A stretch of 64,000 nt of DNA, from positions 10,797,953 through 10,861,952 of the forward strand of contig JANCRA010000030.1 of assembly GCA_024362935.1 (NCBI GenBank). The letters are read 5' to 3'. Position numbers and translations under genes: made by a program. Positions 38,101-52,100 of this stretch are shown piece by piece. The stretch's first letter is position 1. Each line of letters starts with the position of its first letter. Source of the DNA: Setophaga petechia (lineage: Eukaryota > Chordata > Aves > Passeriformes > Parulidae). The notes beneath the pieces are model-generated. The model had not been told where the DNA came from. It saw nothing but the letters and a program-made list of their open reading frames with translations, and did not search any database.

Positions 38101-41100
38101 GAGAGAACTAGAAAGTTAAGTCATAGGCTAAGGAACTGAGGTTTTAAGTAGCTCAGTCAAGCTAGATGCAATGCTATACAATTAGCTGTTGACAAATAGA
38201 GTAACTATTTAGGTAAGCAGAATTTGAAGTATTCAAAGCAAACTTAGGTTCAGTCATACAATTCTAGTATAAAATATTTTAGCATATGTTTTAGAGAGCA
38301 GGGTGTTAATGAACTGCCTTAAAGCCAGTCTTGTTACCAGTTTTGTTAAATACTTCAGTTAAGAATTTTGTCTCAGAATTTATGTGTACTTAGACCATAT
38401 ACTAATAAAACCGTGATGGAAGGGCTCATTGAAATAGAACGTGTTTTGGATATCACAAAGAAAGAATCTGGTGACTAAAATGATAGTGCCACAAACCCTG
38501 GAATGTTATGTCATTATTCTAACACTAGTTTATAGGTGTTGATCAGTAGATAGCTGTCACAAGTGAGATACAGCTATGAAAGGACTAGTTCATCCCTACT
38601 GCCTATCAAATATAGTGTTTCTGTGAAAAAATAGAGTTGTTTATACTGCTTCAGAAGAAGCTGGTGAGAGCTTACATGGGGCATTGTGTGCAGTTCTGGC
38701 CATCCATGCTTGCATGCTTGGTAGGGTTTAAGTAAATGATGATGCAAAGGAATGTGTAAATTCCTTTACTCTGTCTCGTGACATTGTGTATGTTTCACTC
38801 ACAGACACCTTGTGCAAGAGATGCACCCTGACCATGAGCAGTGCACAGAGCCTTTGAAAAGGTCAAGAGGTCCAAGACTTTTATTAAGGGTAGTCTGAGA
38901 TTTAAACCTCAGTGTTGTAATTTAACAAATAGTCTTTATTTACTAATTTTGCACACTCTTCTGTGCTTCATTAAAGTTGTGAAGACAGAGAAAAATTAAA
39001 CTAAGCAGTCATTGGTAAAGGTAAAGAACTGTAGTTAGTAGAGGCTTTACAACCCCTGGACTAGATTAAAGAAACTATTCATATTGTTAAATTTGATTTT
39101 TAGATGGAATTTCCTGATGATGCATCAATGTCAACACCATGTATACAACATCTTTCATGAACTGTACTACTTCAGAAAAAATGAGTTAAACAAGTGTTTT
39201 CCATAAACATATGACACCATAATATAATATTTGTAAAAACTAGAAGTAATTCCATTTTAAATTTGAATATTAATGTAACTTTAGTAGCAACCTTGCTAAT
39301 AATGCTTGAAGGCATTTGATATATCTTAAAGATCATTTAATCCTTAATTTTTAAAATTTAGTTATTTGTGAGATTAATTCAATCAAGTTTAGTGGTTTTC
39401 TTTCCAGGCTTCACTGTGGCAAGGAAAAACTGGAGTAAAGTCAGAAAGGTATTAAAAAGAGGGAAAGATTTGATTCTTACCACAGGAAAGTTGCTACAGC
39501 TTATATACATTGGAGAGCTTTGATCTTTCTCTACCATGTTTGCTTCGTCAGAATAAAACTAATTAATTAATATAACTAATTAAATATAACTGATTAATAA
39601 AATTAATTTAATTAATTCACTAAAACACATCACATCTACCCTTAAAGAAAGCTCTCATTCCTCTTCCATTTTACACTAGGCAAGAAGTTTTTGGATTTTG
39701 TTTTAAGAATTTGATTTCACATTTTCCTCTCAGTCAGTTTCCCTTTAGTTTCATAGCATTTTCTGGTCCCATGCCAGAAGAAACTTTACGCTTTAAAAAT
39801 GCAGAGAGTACTAAGTTTTTAGAGTGGGTAAGAATCTCTTTTGTCTTTTTCTTTGCAGTGACTGCTCTTTTTGAGCCAGGGACTGCATTAGTGCTCTCTG
39901 CAGAGAAGTGCCTGTCACCTTTGGCATGAAGAACAGAACTGTCTCAGTACCAGGCTGTCAGGAAGAGACGCTTAGATAGTTGTCCTAAAACATATTGGCA
40001 GAAGCCCAACATGCGTTTTGCCAAATGAAAACCTCAATTACACTGGCAAGGAAAATATGGCAGCCACTTTATATAAACAAAGCTTTTCTCTACAATTTTT
40101 TTATGCCAGTCCAATTGCTTCCTTTAGGTTTGTGCTTGTCAGCAAGTAGGAATGCTCCAGAAAACCCCTGACAATGATGTCATATCCTAAAAATAACAGA
40201 TCTTTCTTGGTCAGCCCATATACTGTTTTTTGCAGAAGCTGCTCAGTTTTAGCAGTATGTAGCATTGTGGCACAATGCCACATCCTCTCCTAACCAGACA
40301 TACCTTGCAGCCATTCCCATAAATTTTTTTGCTGACCTTTTGGCATTGTTAGGTTAGGCCTTGTATTCTCACAGTTGTTTCTTGAGTGAAACCAGTTTGA
40401 AGACTGTTATTTGTGTTTCAGTATTATCTGTCGGGACAGGACAGGACCATCAGGCTGCTACCTACACCTATAATTTGGTTCTTCAGAGCATATTAGGCAA
40501 TAGAGTAATAAGATGACTTAGAGAAAAATCAGTTCAAATTTAGGTTCAGATAAGGCAAGATGCTGTGGGAAAACATTCAAGAGAAATTGATTGGCAATTA
40601 AAAGGCTATACTGACTCCTAGCAATGCTGGTGCTATAGAAGTCCTAGCTGTACCATGTTAGTTCCAGTCCTATGGGAGCAGGTATTAAATGGCAGGTCCT
40701 TAGTACTTAAAGTAAGTAGTAGTATTTAAGTTAGTACTTGCAGCAGTGAACCTTGGTCGCAGTTTGTCTTCAGTAAGCCTCCCAGGCAGCTGTATTCCCT
40801 GGATCTTTTCCACCAAGAGTTGTGGTGAAAGGCGGGGTGGAAGAAAACCTTCATTGATAGTCTGAGATTCATAGCGATCCAGTGGCCATATGGTTCAGTA
40901 GCTGTAATTGTGGCTTGACTGCCTCTTCCACAGGACACAAAAATAGAATCATAGAAGCATGGAATCACGAAGGTTGGAAAAGACCTCCAAGATCATCGAG
41001 TTCAACCTTTGACCAATCACCACCTTGTCAACTAGACTAGGTAAACTGAATGTGACATCCAGTTGTTACTTGAACAGCTCCAGGGATGATGATTTCACTA

Positions 41101-44100
41101 CCTCCCTAGTCAGCCCTTTCCCAATGCCTGACAACCCCCTACGTGACAAAATTCTCCCTGATGTCCAGCCTGAACCTCCCCTGGCACAGGTTGAGACTAT
41201 TCCCTCTAGGCCTGTTGCTGGTTGCTCCCCAGCTGGCTATACCCTCCAGTCAGAGAATTGCAGAGAAGGTCCCCCCTGTGGCTTTTTTTCTCCAGGCCAA
41301 GCTCCACCAGCTCCATGAGCTGTTCCTCATGTGCCTTATCTTTTGCGTCCTTTCCCAGCTTTGTTGCCCTTCTGTGGTCATGCTCCAGTACCTCATGTCT
41401 TACCTGCAGTAAGGCTCCCAGAGCTGAATCCAGGATTCAAGTTTTGGCCTCATCAGTACAGAGGGAGAATCACTTCCCTAGTCCTGCTGGCCGCAGTACT
41501 TTTGATGCAGGCCAGGATGCCACTGGCCTTCTTGCCCACCTGGGCATATGCAAGCTTATGTTCAGCTGTTGTTGAGCAGCACCCCTAGGTCCTTTTCTCC
41601 TGGACCACTCTCCAGCCACTCTTTCCCGTCCTGTAGCAATGCATGGGGTTGTTGTAACTGAATTGCAGGAACCAGGACTTTGTCTTGTTGAACCTCACAT
41701 CACTGATCTCAGCCCATGAATCCAGCCTGTCCTATCCTTCTGCAGAGCATTCCTACCCTCCAGCACATCAACATTCCCACCCAGCTTACTGAGCTTACCA
41801 AGAGTGCACTCGATCTTCTTGTCCAGATCATCAGCAATGATATTAAATAGGACTGTGCACAAGACTGAGCCATGGGGAACCCCCATTAGGGACTGGCCCC
41901 AACTGGATGTGGCACCATTCCCTACCACTCTCTGGGTCCAAGTCATCCAACTAGGTGTTTCCCAGTGAAGAGTGTACCTGTCCAAGCCATGGGCTGCAGC
42001 CTCTCCAGCAGCAGGAGAATATTGGGGGATACGTGGGGACAGTATCCTTCCAGCAGGAGCTCCCAGCAACCTACTGTTGCTTGACCTACTGTCATAGGAC
42101 CTACGGTTTAAATGCTAGACAGGCAGCCCAGAATGTTCCAGACATGCCAGACCCATGTTGTTTGGTATGCAAATAATGGTCAGAAATGCCCTAAGGGACA
42201 GCTTTGAGGACTGGACTGCTTTGATGCAACTAATATCATCCTTGTTTCAACAAAGATTAATTAAGTTTTGTTCAGCCTCCTCATGGAGCAGCTAAACTTC
42301 TGTGAAAGACTATTCTTTGTCTTAATTTACTTGCTTGATACAAGAAAAATTGAGTAACAGTGGCTGTACTGTCCTAGCAATAGTTCCATCCTGTACTGGA
42401 GAGCATACTTTCATGAGAAAGAACTATGTTCAAGACTGACTCCCTATTTATTTTCTGCATTATGTTAGGTTCCTCTTTTCCTGCTTGCTAGGAAGGTTAC
42501 TCTAAAATGAGCTGTATGGCCCAGTAGCAGAGTGTCATTTAAAACTAGGTTGGAATAGAGGTCCATCCATCTTACTTTCCAGAGCGTACCTGCCCTAACA
42601 TGTTCCAGAAAATATTTTGAGTATCAGGCTTAAAAAAACCAGAAATTGTTCAGTCGTCTTTCTACAATCCCAGAACAAAGCCTTCACATACTCTTCTGCA
42701 CCTGTTCCTGTGGAAGCTTTGTCTTAATTTCTGATGGTAGATTGGTATTTGTTAATTCAGCAAATCTCTATGCTGGTTTTTTTTCCTAGAGATTTTACTT
42801 TCAATTTTTGTTTGACCTTAGATTATTAATACTAACTCCTCAGTTTTGAAGTTTCAGTTTTTGTGGGCAGTCTCTGAGGCTGATATCTAGGATTTATCCT
42901 GATGTGTCTCTTAGCTGAACTCTTGCAGTATAATTTTGGAATGTTGAAATTTCATATGTCAGCATTTAGACCATGCACTAAAACTAGGCTTCCTTACCAT
43001 GGTAAAACAAAGATTTGTTTTTTGAAAAGGATTCCTGAAACAAACAAACAAAAAAAATCCTAATACTACTGTGATATTGGATGAATATCACAGAATAGTG
43101 ACTTCTGAGATGAATTTCTGATGTTACACAGGGGCCAACACAAAATAGAATGTCTTTATGCCTTCTGAGTGGTTTATTAGGCATGCTGGAACCAAGGTAG
43201 TTTTTTATTTAAAGTAATGCCAGTGATTGACATTGAACACTCAGCTGTGAGAGTGTCGTTAGGTGTCTGAGGATATGGATGATGCACGTTGGTGGTAAGC
43301 ACATCAGGTCTCAAAGTATGCACTGATCTATTGAAAGTATCACACTAAGCCTCTCAGGGGCCCCACCAGATTCTGGCTCCAGGGTCCTCTTTGGGAAACA
43401 CTGAGCATGTGTGTGCATGTGTGGAACTTGTGCTGCTCCATGGAAAACGGAGTGTCAGAAGAATTGCAAAGTTGAATTTAGGTGGTGGCAAACAAGCCAG
43501 GACTGATTGAAACTGTACTGACTGTCAATATCTCTTCTTGGAAATAAAGAATGTTTTTGATTGCTTCCAGCCTTCTGGAGGAGAGGGGGAATAGAGGAGA
43601 AGGTGACTCAGGAATGACATCTCATTGTCAAAATATATTCCCTTTTCTCAACAGTTTATTTTAAATATAACATGTCAGCATGAGTATTTTATATTTACCA
43701 AAATATGTTTAGGCTTGCATTTATTTGTTCTTCTTTTAATACATCTGTATTTTCATAAGTTGAAAACAGATTAATTGCATTCTAGTTTTTATGGAAACAT
43801 TGCAGAAAAAAAATTGCATATGGAAACATGGCATCATGGAAGTCGACGTCCAAACTGTCAGAGACTTAGAAAGGGCTAAGATTCAGAGTGCAGTTTAACA
43901 TAACCAAACAGATAACCAACATTATCTAGCTTCCCATATTCTGGGGAGATGACCAGCAGAGAGTGATGTAATCTTATTTGATAGCACTGAAGACTCATTT
44001 GTTGCTCTGTTGGTGAATTCCTAAGCGCAGCACAAAACACACATGCTTTCTAAATGGTGTAGTCATAGCATAGCTCCTCCTAAAACCTTGTTAAAAACAT

Positions 44101-47100
44101 AAAGGTGTTAGGTTTTTCTTCCTGCTGTTATGTTCCTCTTTTCTTCCTCAAAGAATAATTTTAGGCAGAAAGAGAGAGAAATAATATAGTGCAAGTGGTT
44201 GCATGGAAGTTGATCTCACTTTTGTCACTAAAGAAGGTGTAAGAATGCACTTGCCTTAAATCTTCATTAAGGACTTCATTAACTTCTTTTGTCTTTTTTC
44301 CATACTGAAAGAAATTCCCATGTGGTCAACGTTTGAATCTTGCACTGACTTGTATTATTGTAACTTTCTAGGAGAGTTATGTTACTGATTCCTGGTCACA
44401 GAGATCAAGTGGACAGAAAGAAAAGTAGTCTGGAAAGGAATGATTCATTACCTACTTGAAATACGTTACTTTGGGTAGTTAAAAGAATCTAGTACTGTCA
44501 GAAGAATAGAGATTCAAAAACATGAGAAGGACTGTAGCTTTGTTACCTGACTTCACACTAAAACATAATTGGCCATGTTGGAATATTGTAGAGAAGGAAC
44601 TGAAAGGTATTCCCAGTGAAGAGTGGTAAGGAAAGTGATGGCTGAGCCATACATGGTATTTTGAAGTGCTGTCATAGGTTTCTCCCTCCACCCGTTTGCA
44701 TGTTTTTAATGAAGTCAGGAAGCTTTTCCTTGGGGTGCACAGCAAGGTGCTGAAACTTTCCAGCTTTTGTGTGTGTTCACTGCTGGGCAATGACAGCAGT
44801 TATTTTCTTTGGATTTATGCCTAGTCCATTAAAGTTTACTTAACATTGTAGTCCTTCATACCTTTTTGTCAGACTGGTACAGAGCAAAGGACCCATGAAT
44901 GTCTAGTTAAGACTGCCTAAACTTGAGAAATGGCAGAGGTGATGTGCATTGGGAGATTGAGATTTGTTGGAATGCTGAGAGCACAAGAGTGAGTACATAA
45001 TACAACACATGGAGTGAGGCAGCGTGGCATATAATACTTTCTTCTAATCACTTTCTTTTACTATTAGGTGTTGGTCACTTTACTCTATTAAGCTTCTTTT
45101 CTGTAATTCACAGTAACAAAATAGATATTTCTGTGTGCACATTTTGACATGGTAACAGTAAATTTGCTTTCATGTTTAGAGGGAATAAAATCTTAGGTTT
45201 GTATATAAATTACTAACTTTTGGAGGTTTTTTTTCCCAAGGCGAAAGACTGGATGAACTTATGTTTATGAACTGAGAGGGAGGATTAAATAATGATTTCT
45301 CCTTCTGCTTTCATAGACTTTACTCAGAGTTTCTTTCTTGGTTCTTACAGGTAGTGATTTACTTTAAAAAAAAATTGTTTTGTTACATCACAGAATAAAT
45401 AACTACACTTCCAAGACAGTAAAATGCTAGTTAGCACTGCCGAAATACTTACTTCTTCAATTTCTTTCAACTTTTATTGAGAATTTTTTTTTTGTTAATT
45501 TCTCTAAAAACTTGTTTTTCCAGATTATCTTTAAGAATTGAGCCAGGTAACAGCTCTCCTCGACTGGTTTCCTCCAAAGAAGATCTTGCAGGTATAAAAC
45601 ATAATTTGAAAATTTGAGTAAGGAAATAATTTTAATTACAGAAATCTTCTACTGAAGTATATAGGAAAACCCGAAGGTTCGTCAGTAGCATGAGTCAACG
45701 AGAAAGATTGCTGACTTGTATGAAAGCAGTTCCAGTTCAAGGGATGTCACAGAGTGTTTGCTAGTGTTGGAACAGGTGTCAGAATATGGGATATTTTTAC
45801 AAACGCTTGTGTTTTCATCATTATTTAATAAGTGAAGAAAAAAGAGCCCTCTTGCAATACAAAAAAAAAACCAACCCAGTGCAGTGAATAACGCAGGAAA
45901 TTCTTCCTTCAGGTTTCTGTGTGATCACATACATTTGAGACAATTTCATTGTGGACAGCAGGAGGGCAAAAGATTTTTAGCAACAATAGCTTCTAGGAAC
46001 ATCTGGAAAACTGGAGTACTATCCATCCGTTGACAAAAGCTAATCTGCTGTTTATTGCTATGACCAGACTAAACAAACATCAGGTTATGTGAAATGTACT
46101 TCCTGCTATATGAGCTATTAACTCAAAAGCTGTTCTGTTTTAATCTCTTGAACGTGAATAGCCAATTTTCTGTCTCATTATGTAAAACCATGTGTGAATG
46201 TAAAACCCCAAGGAGTCCAGACCACAGCTGACATGCATTTATTCAATTTAATTGGCATTCAAAATGTCTTTTCTTCTCACCAATGAAAGGCAAAGTAAAT
46301 GAGAGAAAGAAAAAGGAAGACGCTAAATATAAAATGAAGAAAAGGCCCATGTGTTTTTCCTCTGCCTCCCAGCTCTTCATGTTGGCTGCTGTCAAATGAC
46401 CAGTTGTTTTTAGGGAACCTCTTGTTTGTCCTAGTATTGTGAATTCTATTCCCAGAGTCAGATAAACATTTGGCCTGGTCTTCAGTTTCTTTAGGAAGGT
46501 GCTTTTCCCTTCTTAAAGCTCAGTATTATTAATTGCTGCATAAAAGGAACAGCTCACAGGGTATTTTGGTTTTTTATTAGATGAGTTCCAAAGTAGTTCG
46601 TAATGAACACTTTCTTCATACAGAAATGCATTTGGAAGTTAACTTCCCCACAGGAGCCATCACAGTGTTGTTCTTGGTATCTGTGTCTGGAAAGGTGTTG
46701 ATAAGTTACCAGGCTTCTGCTAAGCAGTGCCCACTGCATCAAGGCTATCTCTACAAACCCAACACCCTGCCAAAAAGGCCAGTGGGCTGGGAATGGGCAA
46801 GAGGTTGGGCGGGTGCATAGCCCGGACAGCTGATTTTAGCTGCCCAAAGAGATGTTCTGTACCATATGACACACTCATCAATAAAAGCTAAGAGAAAGGA
46901 GGGAGCAAGGCATTTATTATTAGGGTGTTTATCTTCCTAAGCACGTGCTACAGTGCTTGGGTTAGGCTGTGGCTTCTTGTTGCCCGCTGATGGGAAGTAG
47001 ATGATACATTTTTCTTGTGTTTTCTTTTTCTTCTGCACACAGTGCTTTTTAAAATTAATTTGCCTTTATCTCAGCCCACAAAGGTTTTGTATCTTATTTT

Positions 47101-49133
47101 CTTCACCTTGTCCTATGAAGGCTGGGCAGTACTGACAGTCCATGAAAATCAACCCACCACATCATGCCACATTTTCTTTTGCTTTTGTGAGGCTTTGATT
47201 TTTCATACTAGACACTTGAAACAAAGTCATTGCCTCTCATTTGATTACATCTTTCTTACATTTACAAAGCAGACAAATAAACTCTTCCTGTTCTCTGACT
47301 TTTGCTTTTTAGTACTCACGTCTGCATGCTCAACTCTTGAACTTTGATGTTAACACTTCATTTGTATGATTATGGAATATAATTTCAGTCCTAGCAGCAT
47401 GGCATGTGATCATCACCGGTACTCTGTAAGTCTTAATCAAGGGCTGAGACCTTATTAGAACTCTAATGGAAGGCAATTAAAAATATAGTTCCAAAGTTGG
47501 AAACAAGAGTTTTGAACTTGTCTGATCTAGGTAAGGAATACAGCACGATACTGCAGTGAGCTCAGCTGGAGTCCACAAAAATTGATTGGGGCAATGTTCA
47601 GCAGTACCTACTTCATTGAATATGGGGTCCTATAGTATCTGGTAGTAGTAGGAGAGGGTGAACCTTCCCTTCTGAATCTGCAGTGCCCTTAAGTGCTCTC
47701 TAAGGTTCTTTTACTCAGAGTGAGAATTAATGTGATGACTAGAAACCAAGTGCTGAGTCATTCCTATTGCTCCATTCTTCTGTTAGTATTTCCTTCGAAA
47801 GCTTGACCCTTTTGTGGACTGCTGTATTTATTTCTTGCTCAGCTAGAGAGTTCTCACTTACTGCCAGTTAGACAATGAATGCCATCGGCATTTTGTAATA
47901 CCCACAGGAATTTTTCAGTGAGCTGCACCTGTGTGACTGGAAAAATGCTACTAAATGGAATCGAGTACATTTTACTGAAAATATATGTTACTGAAAGGAG
48001 AAGGTTTATTAAGTAAGTTAGCATGAATTCAAATTGAAATCTAACTAACCATGAAGGCAATAATTTATTGTTTATTTCACAACATTATTAAATAGGAGTA
48101 TTGACATATGATAGTTTTGAGTAATTCTGGACAAAAATATTCAAATATTAGTAATGAGATATTTCAACATGGAGAATTAAAAATAGCACATTTACAGGTA
48201 TTGCTGTCAATTTTATTTGGATTCAAATTATACCTTGAAATTAATTCCACTTTGGACATTGTATGCCAGAAGTAAGTCCTTTGCAGGGGGTAAGTCACAA
48301 TGATAATAGATGATCTCAAAATACTTTGGGCAGTAGTTTAATGTTCCAGTTAATAGTTTAAGGCATAGGAGTTTGATAATAGTGATTTAAAGGTTCTTAG
48401 CCCATAAGGCCAGTCATCAGTTCAGTTGTCTCGATAGTACAAAGGTTAATACATTACTAATAGCAATAGGACTAGTTGAGTTTTGCCTGTGATATCCTGC
48501 CTCCTTAGAGATCAGCATGTGTTTCCAGAGACAGAAAAAAGTTCAGTATCATTGGTAATAATTCCAAAGCCTATAATGGGATTAAGTGCAGGGAATAGTG
48601 TCATCTTTGTGTTCTAAAATATAATTGCATGTGTTGATGATGGAAATCGATTTTACTTGCCAGCACTGCAAATTTATCTTCCACCCAGTTTTCTCTCTTT
48701 CAAAAAAATATTAACAGTTTACTGTAGCCAGAGACATTGTGGGTTTCTTTTTTTCAGTTAAGTCCTACAGCATTTCTATTTGCAAAGTGCTGGAGAAAGC
48801 CATGTGTCCATTTTCCACTTCTTTTGCCAACTAGTTTTCCAGTAAATTCAAACAGGAGGCAGGCATCTGATTAAAGTGACTGTCTCACAACAAGCTATGT
48901 TTTGTAAATTAGTGGCTAAAAGGACCTCATTTAATTACCAAATGCATATATAATTGTGAATAGTGCTTTCACAGGAAGATTTAATGTCTTTCATAATGCT
49001 GCAGATTCTTGTTCCTCGCAAGTATCATTTAAGAAAGAGCTTTAAGCAGTTAAGTTGAATGCTTTCGGGAACCGTGTGATTCACACAACTTCCTTGGCAG
49101 CAGCTTAAGTCTGTTCATTCTGCCTTGCTGTGG

Positions 49134-49175
<42 letters not shown>

Positions 49176-52100
49176 TAGCTGGAGAGCTTATAGTATGCTA
49201 ACTGTTCACAGTTTCTAGTTGAATTAGCTGTAAAAGACATCTCTGTTCCTGCAGTGTTAGCTGAAAGGTGTTTGTCATTTATGGTATGGCTGTTAGGTTG
49301 TTTTGGAAGGTATAACTCAATAGAATTTCCCAGAACAAAGGAAAAGATTTAATACAATATATGGTAAATGTAATCCTTCTAAGCAACTGAAGTTCCTGAG
49401 AATTTGCACACCAAATGTAGCTCAGTAGGGAAATGTTCTGTTATGCATACTCTTTCTCATCATGTTATTTGGAAAAGTTCAGGGTGCAGTGCTAAGCAGA
49501 ACATACAAAGTGGTTCACTCATTCTCTGAAATATAGCATATTTACTCTGTCTTGATAAACAATGTAAAGAGTTCAAATAATGGTAAAATAATTACCATAT
49601 CCAGAAAATTGTATCTAATACTAAGTGACTCAAAGACTGGTCGTAACAATTCTGTGATTTTTAATGAACCCCTTCATTAAAATTAACACCTAGCATTAAA
49701 CTTTAGCAACAGCCAGGCCTCTGCTGTCGGTAGCCCTTATTTTGGGGCATTTGTTATCATTTGTTATGCAGTAGTCAGGGATGGACCCTCACCCCCTTCC
49801 TCCTTTTTTTCTTTTTTTTTTTTTTTCCTTTTTGTTTTTTCCCCCAAGTAGGTCTTGGTGTAATTCTTGAGGGGAAAATAATTAGACCAGAGGTTTTCTG
49901 TTACCATCATACCAGGAATGTGGAATAGTCAATCTGAAACAGGTATAATCTCTTCTTTGTTACTCGGGTAAAATTCAGCCCATATTGCCAAGTCCATTCA
50001 GCTTTGAGAGCTAGCTCCTAATAAACTTTCAGAGTATATATTTTAACTAATTAGAAGAGGTCAATTATTGGATGTAGAGTATGTGATATATAGGAGTTGA
50101 AAATCTAGAAACAGAAGGAAGAAAGACTGGGGATGTTTGCACATTTGTAACCCTCTGAACTAACTATACTACATTAGTGATATCTCTGCAGCAGTTACAG
50201 CATTTTATAATAAAAAACCCCCACACCATCATTTTCCATGTAAACACTGAGTTTGACATTTAGTTTTGCCATTTGTTTTACTGGTTGCTTTGGCAACTAA
50301 TAAATAGTTTGTGTTAAGTGCTTTAGCAGCCAGTCATTCTGTGGAAATGAGGATTGTCTAATCCTTGTGCAAGTTCTTGGTCATTGCTTCATGTGCACCA
50401 TGTCTGCTTTTCTTACACAGGACTTAGGGTAGAAATGGAAGAACTAAGTTTTCTTCACATAAATTTACAGACTGTGCAGAAAACTTTACTGTTTGGTTTA
50501 CATTCTCTTCCTCTGTGATACTTTTCTGAGAAACTTTTACAACTCACTGGAGTATTTTTGAAACAAATCAATACCAGACAAATCAGTGGATTCACATGTT
50601 ATCAACTACTAAATCCAGCTGGAATTAGTGTACTGTGGGTTTTTTCTTAACATACCAAAGCTTCACAAAAATTGTAGAAGAATATTCTGTCAAAACAAAT
50701 ATGAATTTTCCATTGAGGGAATGATTGGGCTCAGTTTTTAACCTCCTCGCTTTCTATTACTTTCTGTGCCTCCTTACAAGGTCTAATGTCCTAGTTCATT
50801 GATGCTTGTTTTAACTACCAAGCTATTATCCTGAGGAATGTTACAAATATAGACTGGCCAGAGGACAAAAGGCTTTTCTGCCTTGTTTTTTGCAGGTTTA
50901 GTTGGTTTTGGTCTTTTGGTTTTGACTCTTTTTTCACAGCAGTCACCTGAAATAGTTTCTGTAAAAAGTTGGGGTTGGGTTTTTTTTTTGATTGATTGGT
51001 TGATGTATTTGGTTGAACCCAAACTTTAGTTTCCCTGCAGCTATGCTCTCACAATGGCTATGTCTTCATTGCCAATCTTGATGTCACCCAAGCCCATATA
51101 CTGCCTTGTAGATCCAACTGCAAAAACTTCAGTGTTTTTGCTGAAGTGTAAATCTGGGGTTTGCACATTCCACTGGTACAGAATATGTAACACAAATGCT
51201 GACAATTAGTGATTCCATAAACGTGTCACTTAAAATTGAAAATACCACTCCTATACAGGAAGCATTTGAAGGAAATACACTCAAGTGTGCTTACTGTGCA
51301 GTCAGAAGTACGTGTGTGTGTGAGTGTGAGTGTGTGACTGCTTTTGGGGAGCTTGGAGGAGCACGGGGAAGTTTCAGTCAAGAGCTCAGACTTGTTTTTA
51401 GTTTGCTCTTGTCTGAGAAGCAGCCATAACAACATTACATGTTGTATGCATTAGTAGTCTTTTGTTGAATTGTAAAGCAATACTCTGAAAATTAAAACTG
51501 CTCTTTTACAATAGCCATCATTCTAGGTGTAATTTTTTTTCTGTCATTCTTGATTCTGTGCACAAAATTAATCTAAAGTTATTGATTGTGTATTTTGTAA
51601 GGAGGTATTTCTCTTTGCAAGTTTTAATTATCACATACTGATTAAAATGGAAACAGAGCAGTAAAAATTTACAGTGAATATTTAACTAGAGAGTCTGTAG
51701 ATTGGAATGTCTTTATTTTTTAGAAACAGAGCTAGTAAGTTTTACTTCTTAACTGCTCAGCAAAAAATAGTGAATAGTTGAGACTGTTCTACTTTCCTGA
51801 AAAATCACTCAGTTCTTCATCATATAATATGCAACTCATTTTCAGTTTTTAGTTTGCATATCTAGTACTGGTTTATTGATAGCTTTTTAGTGGAGAAAAA
51901 TTGTGAACTGTAACTCCCTCACCCTACTGCTTTTTTTAAAAGCTCTGGAGACTGTAAATGTTCACATGTTTTAGTGAAGGATTGCAAAAGTAACATTCAT
52001 TTATAACATTTGAAGGATTATTCATGGAAAAATTATGCAAAGGAAAAAACAGTGAGATCCTTTGGGATATGTGTAAACTTTTCCAAATGTTCTTGCCACA

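Larger units (their letters stand above)
37577..45523 (+). other. RALGPS1: RALGPS1 intron 6 (window numbering)
   Basis: 7947 bases containing the short CR1 piece at 38645, the TAAT-rich repeat at 39553 and the 1.1-kb CR1 at 40943. The part from 42100 to 45520 shows nothing identifiable. Confidence 0.85.
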
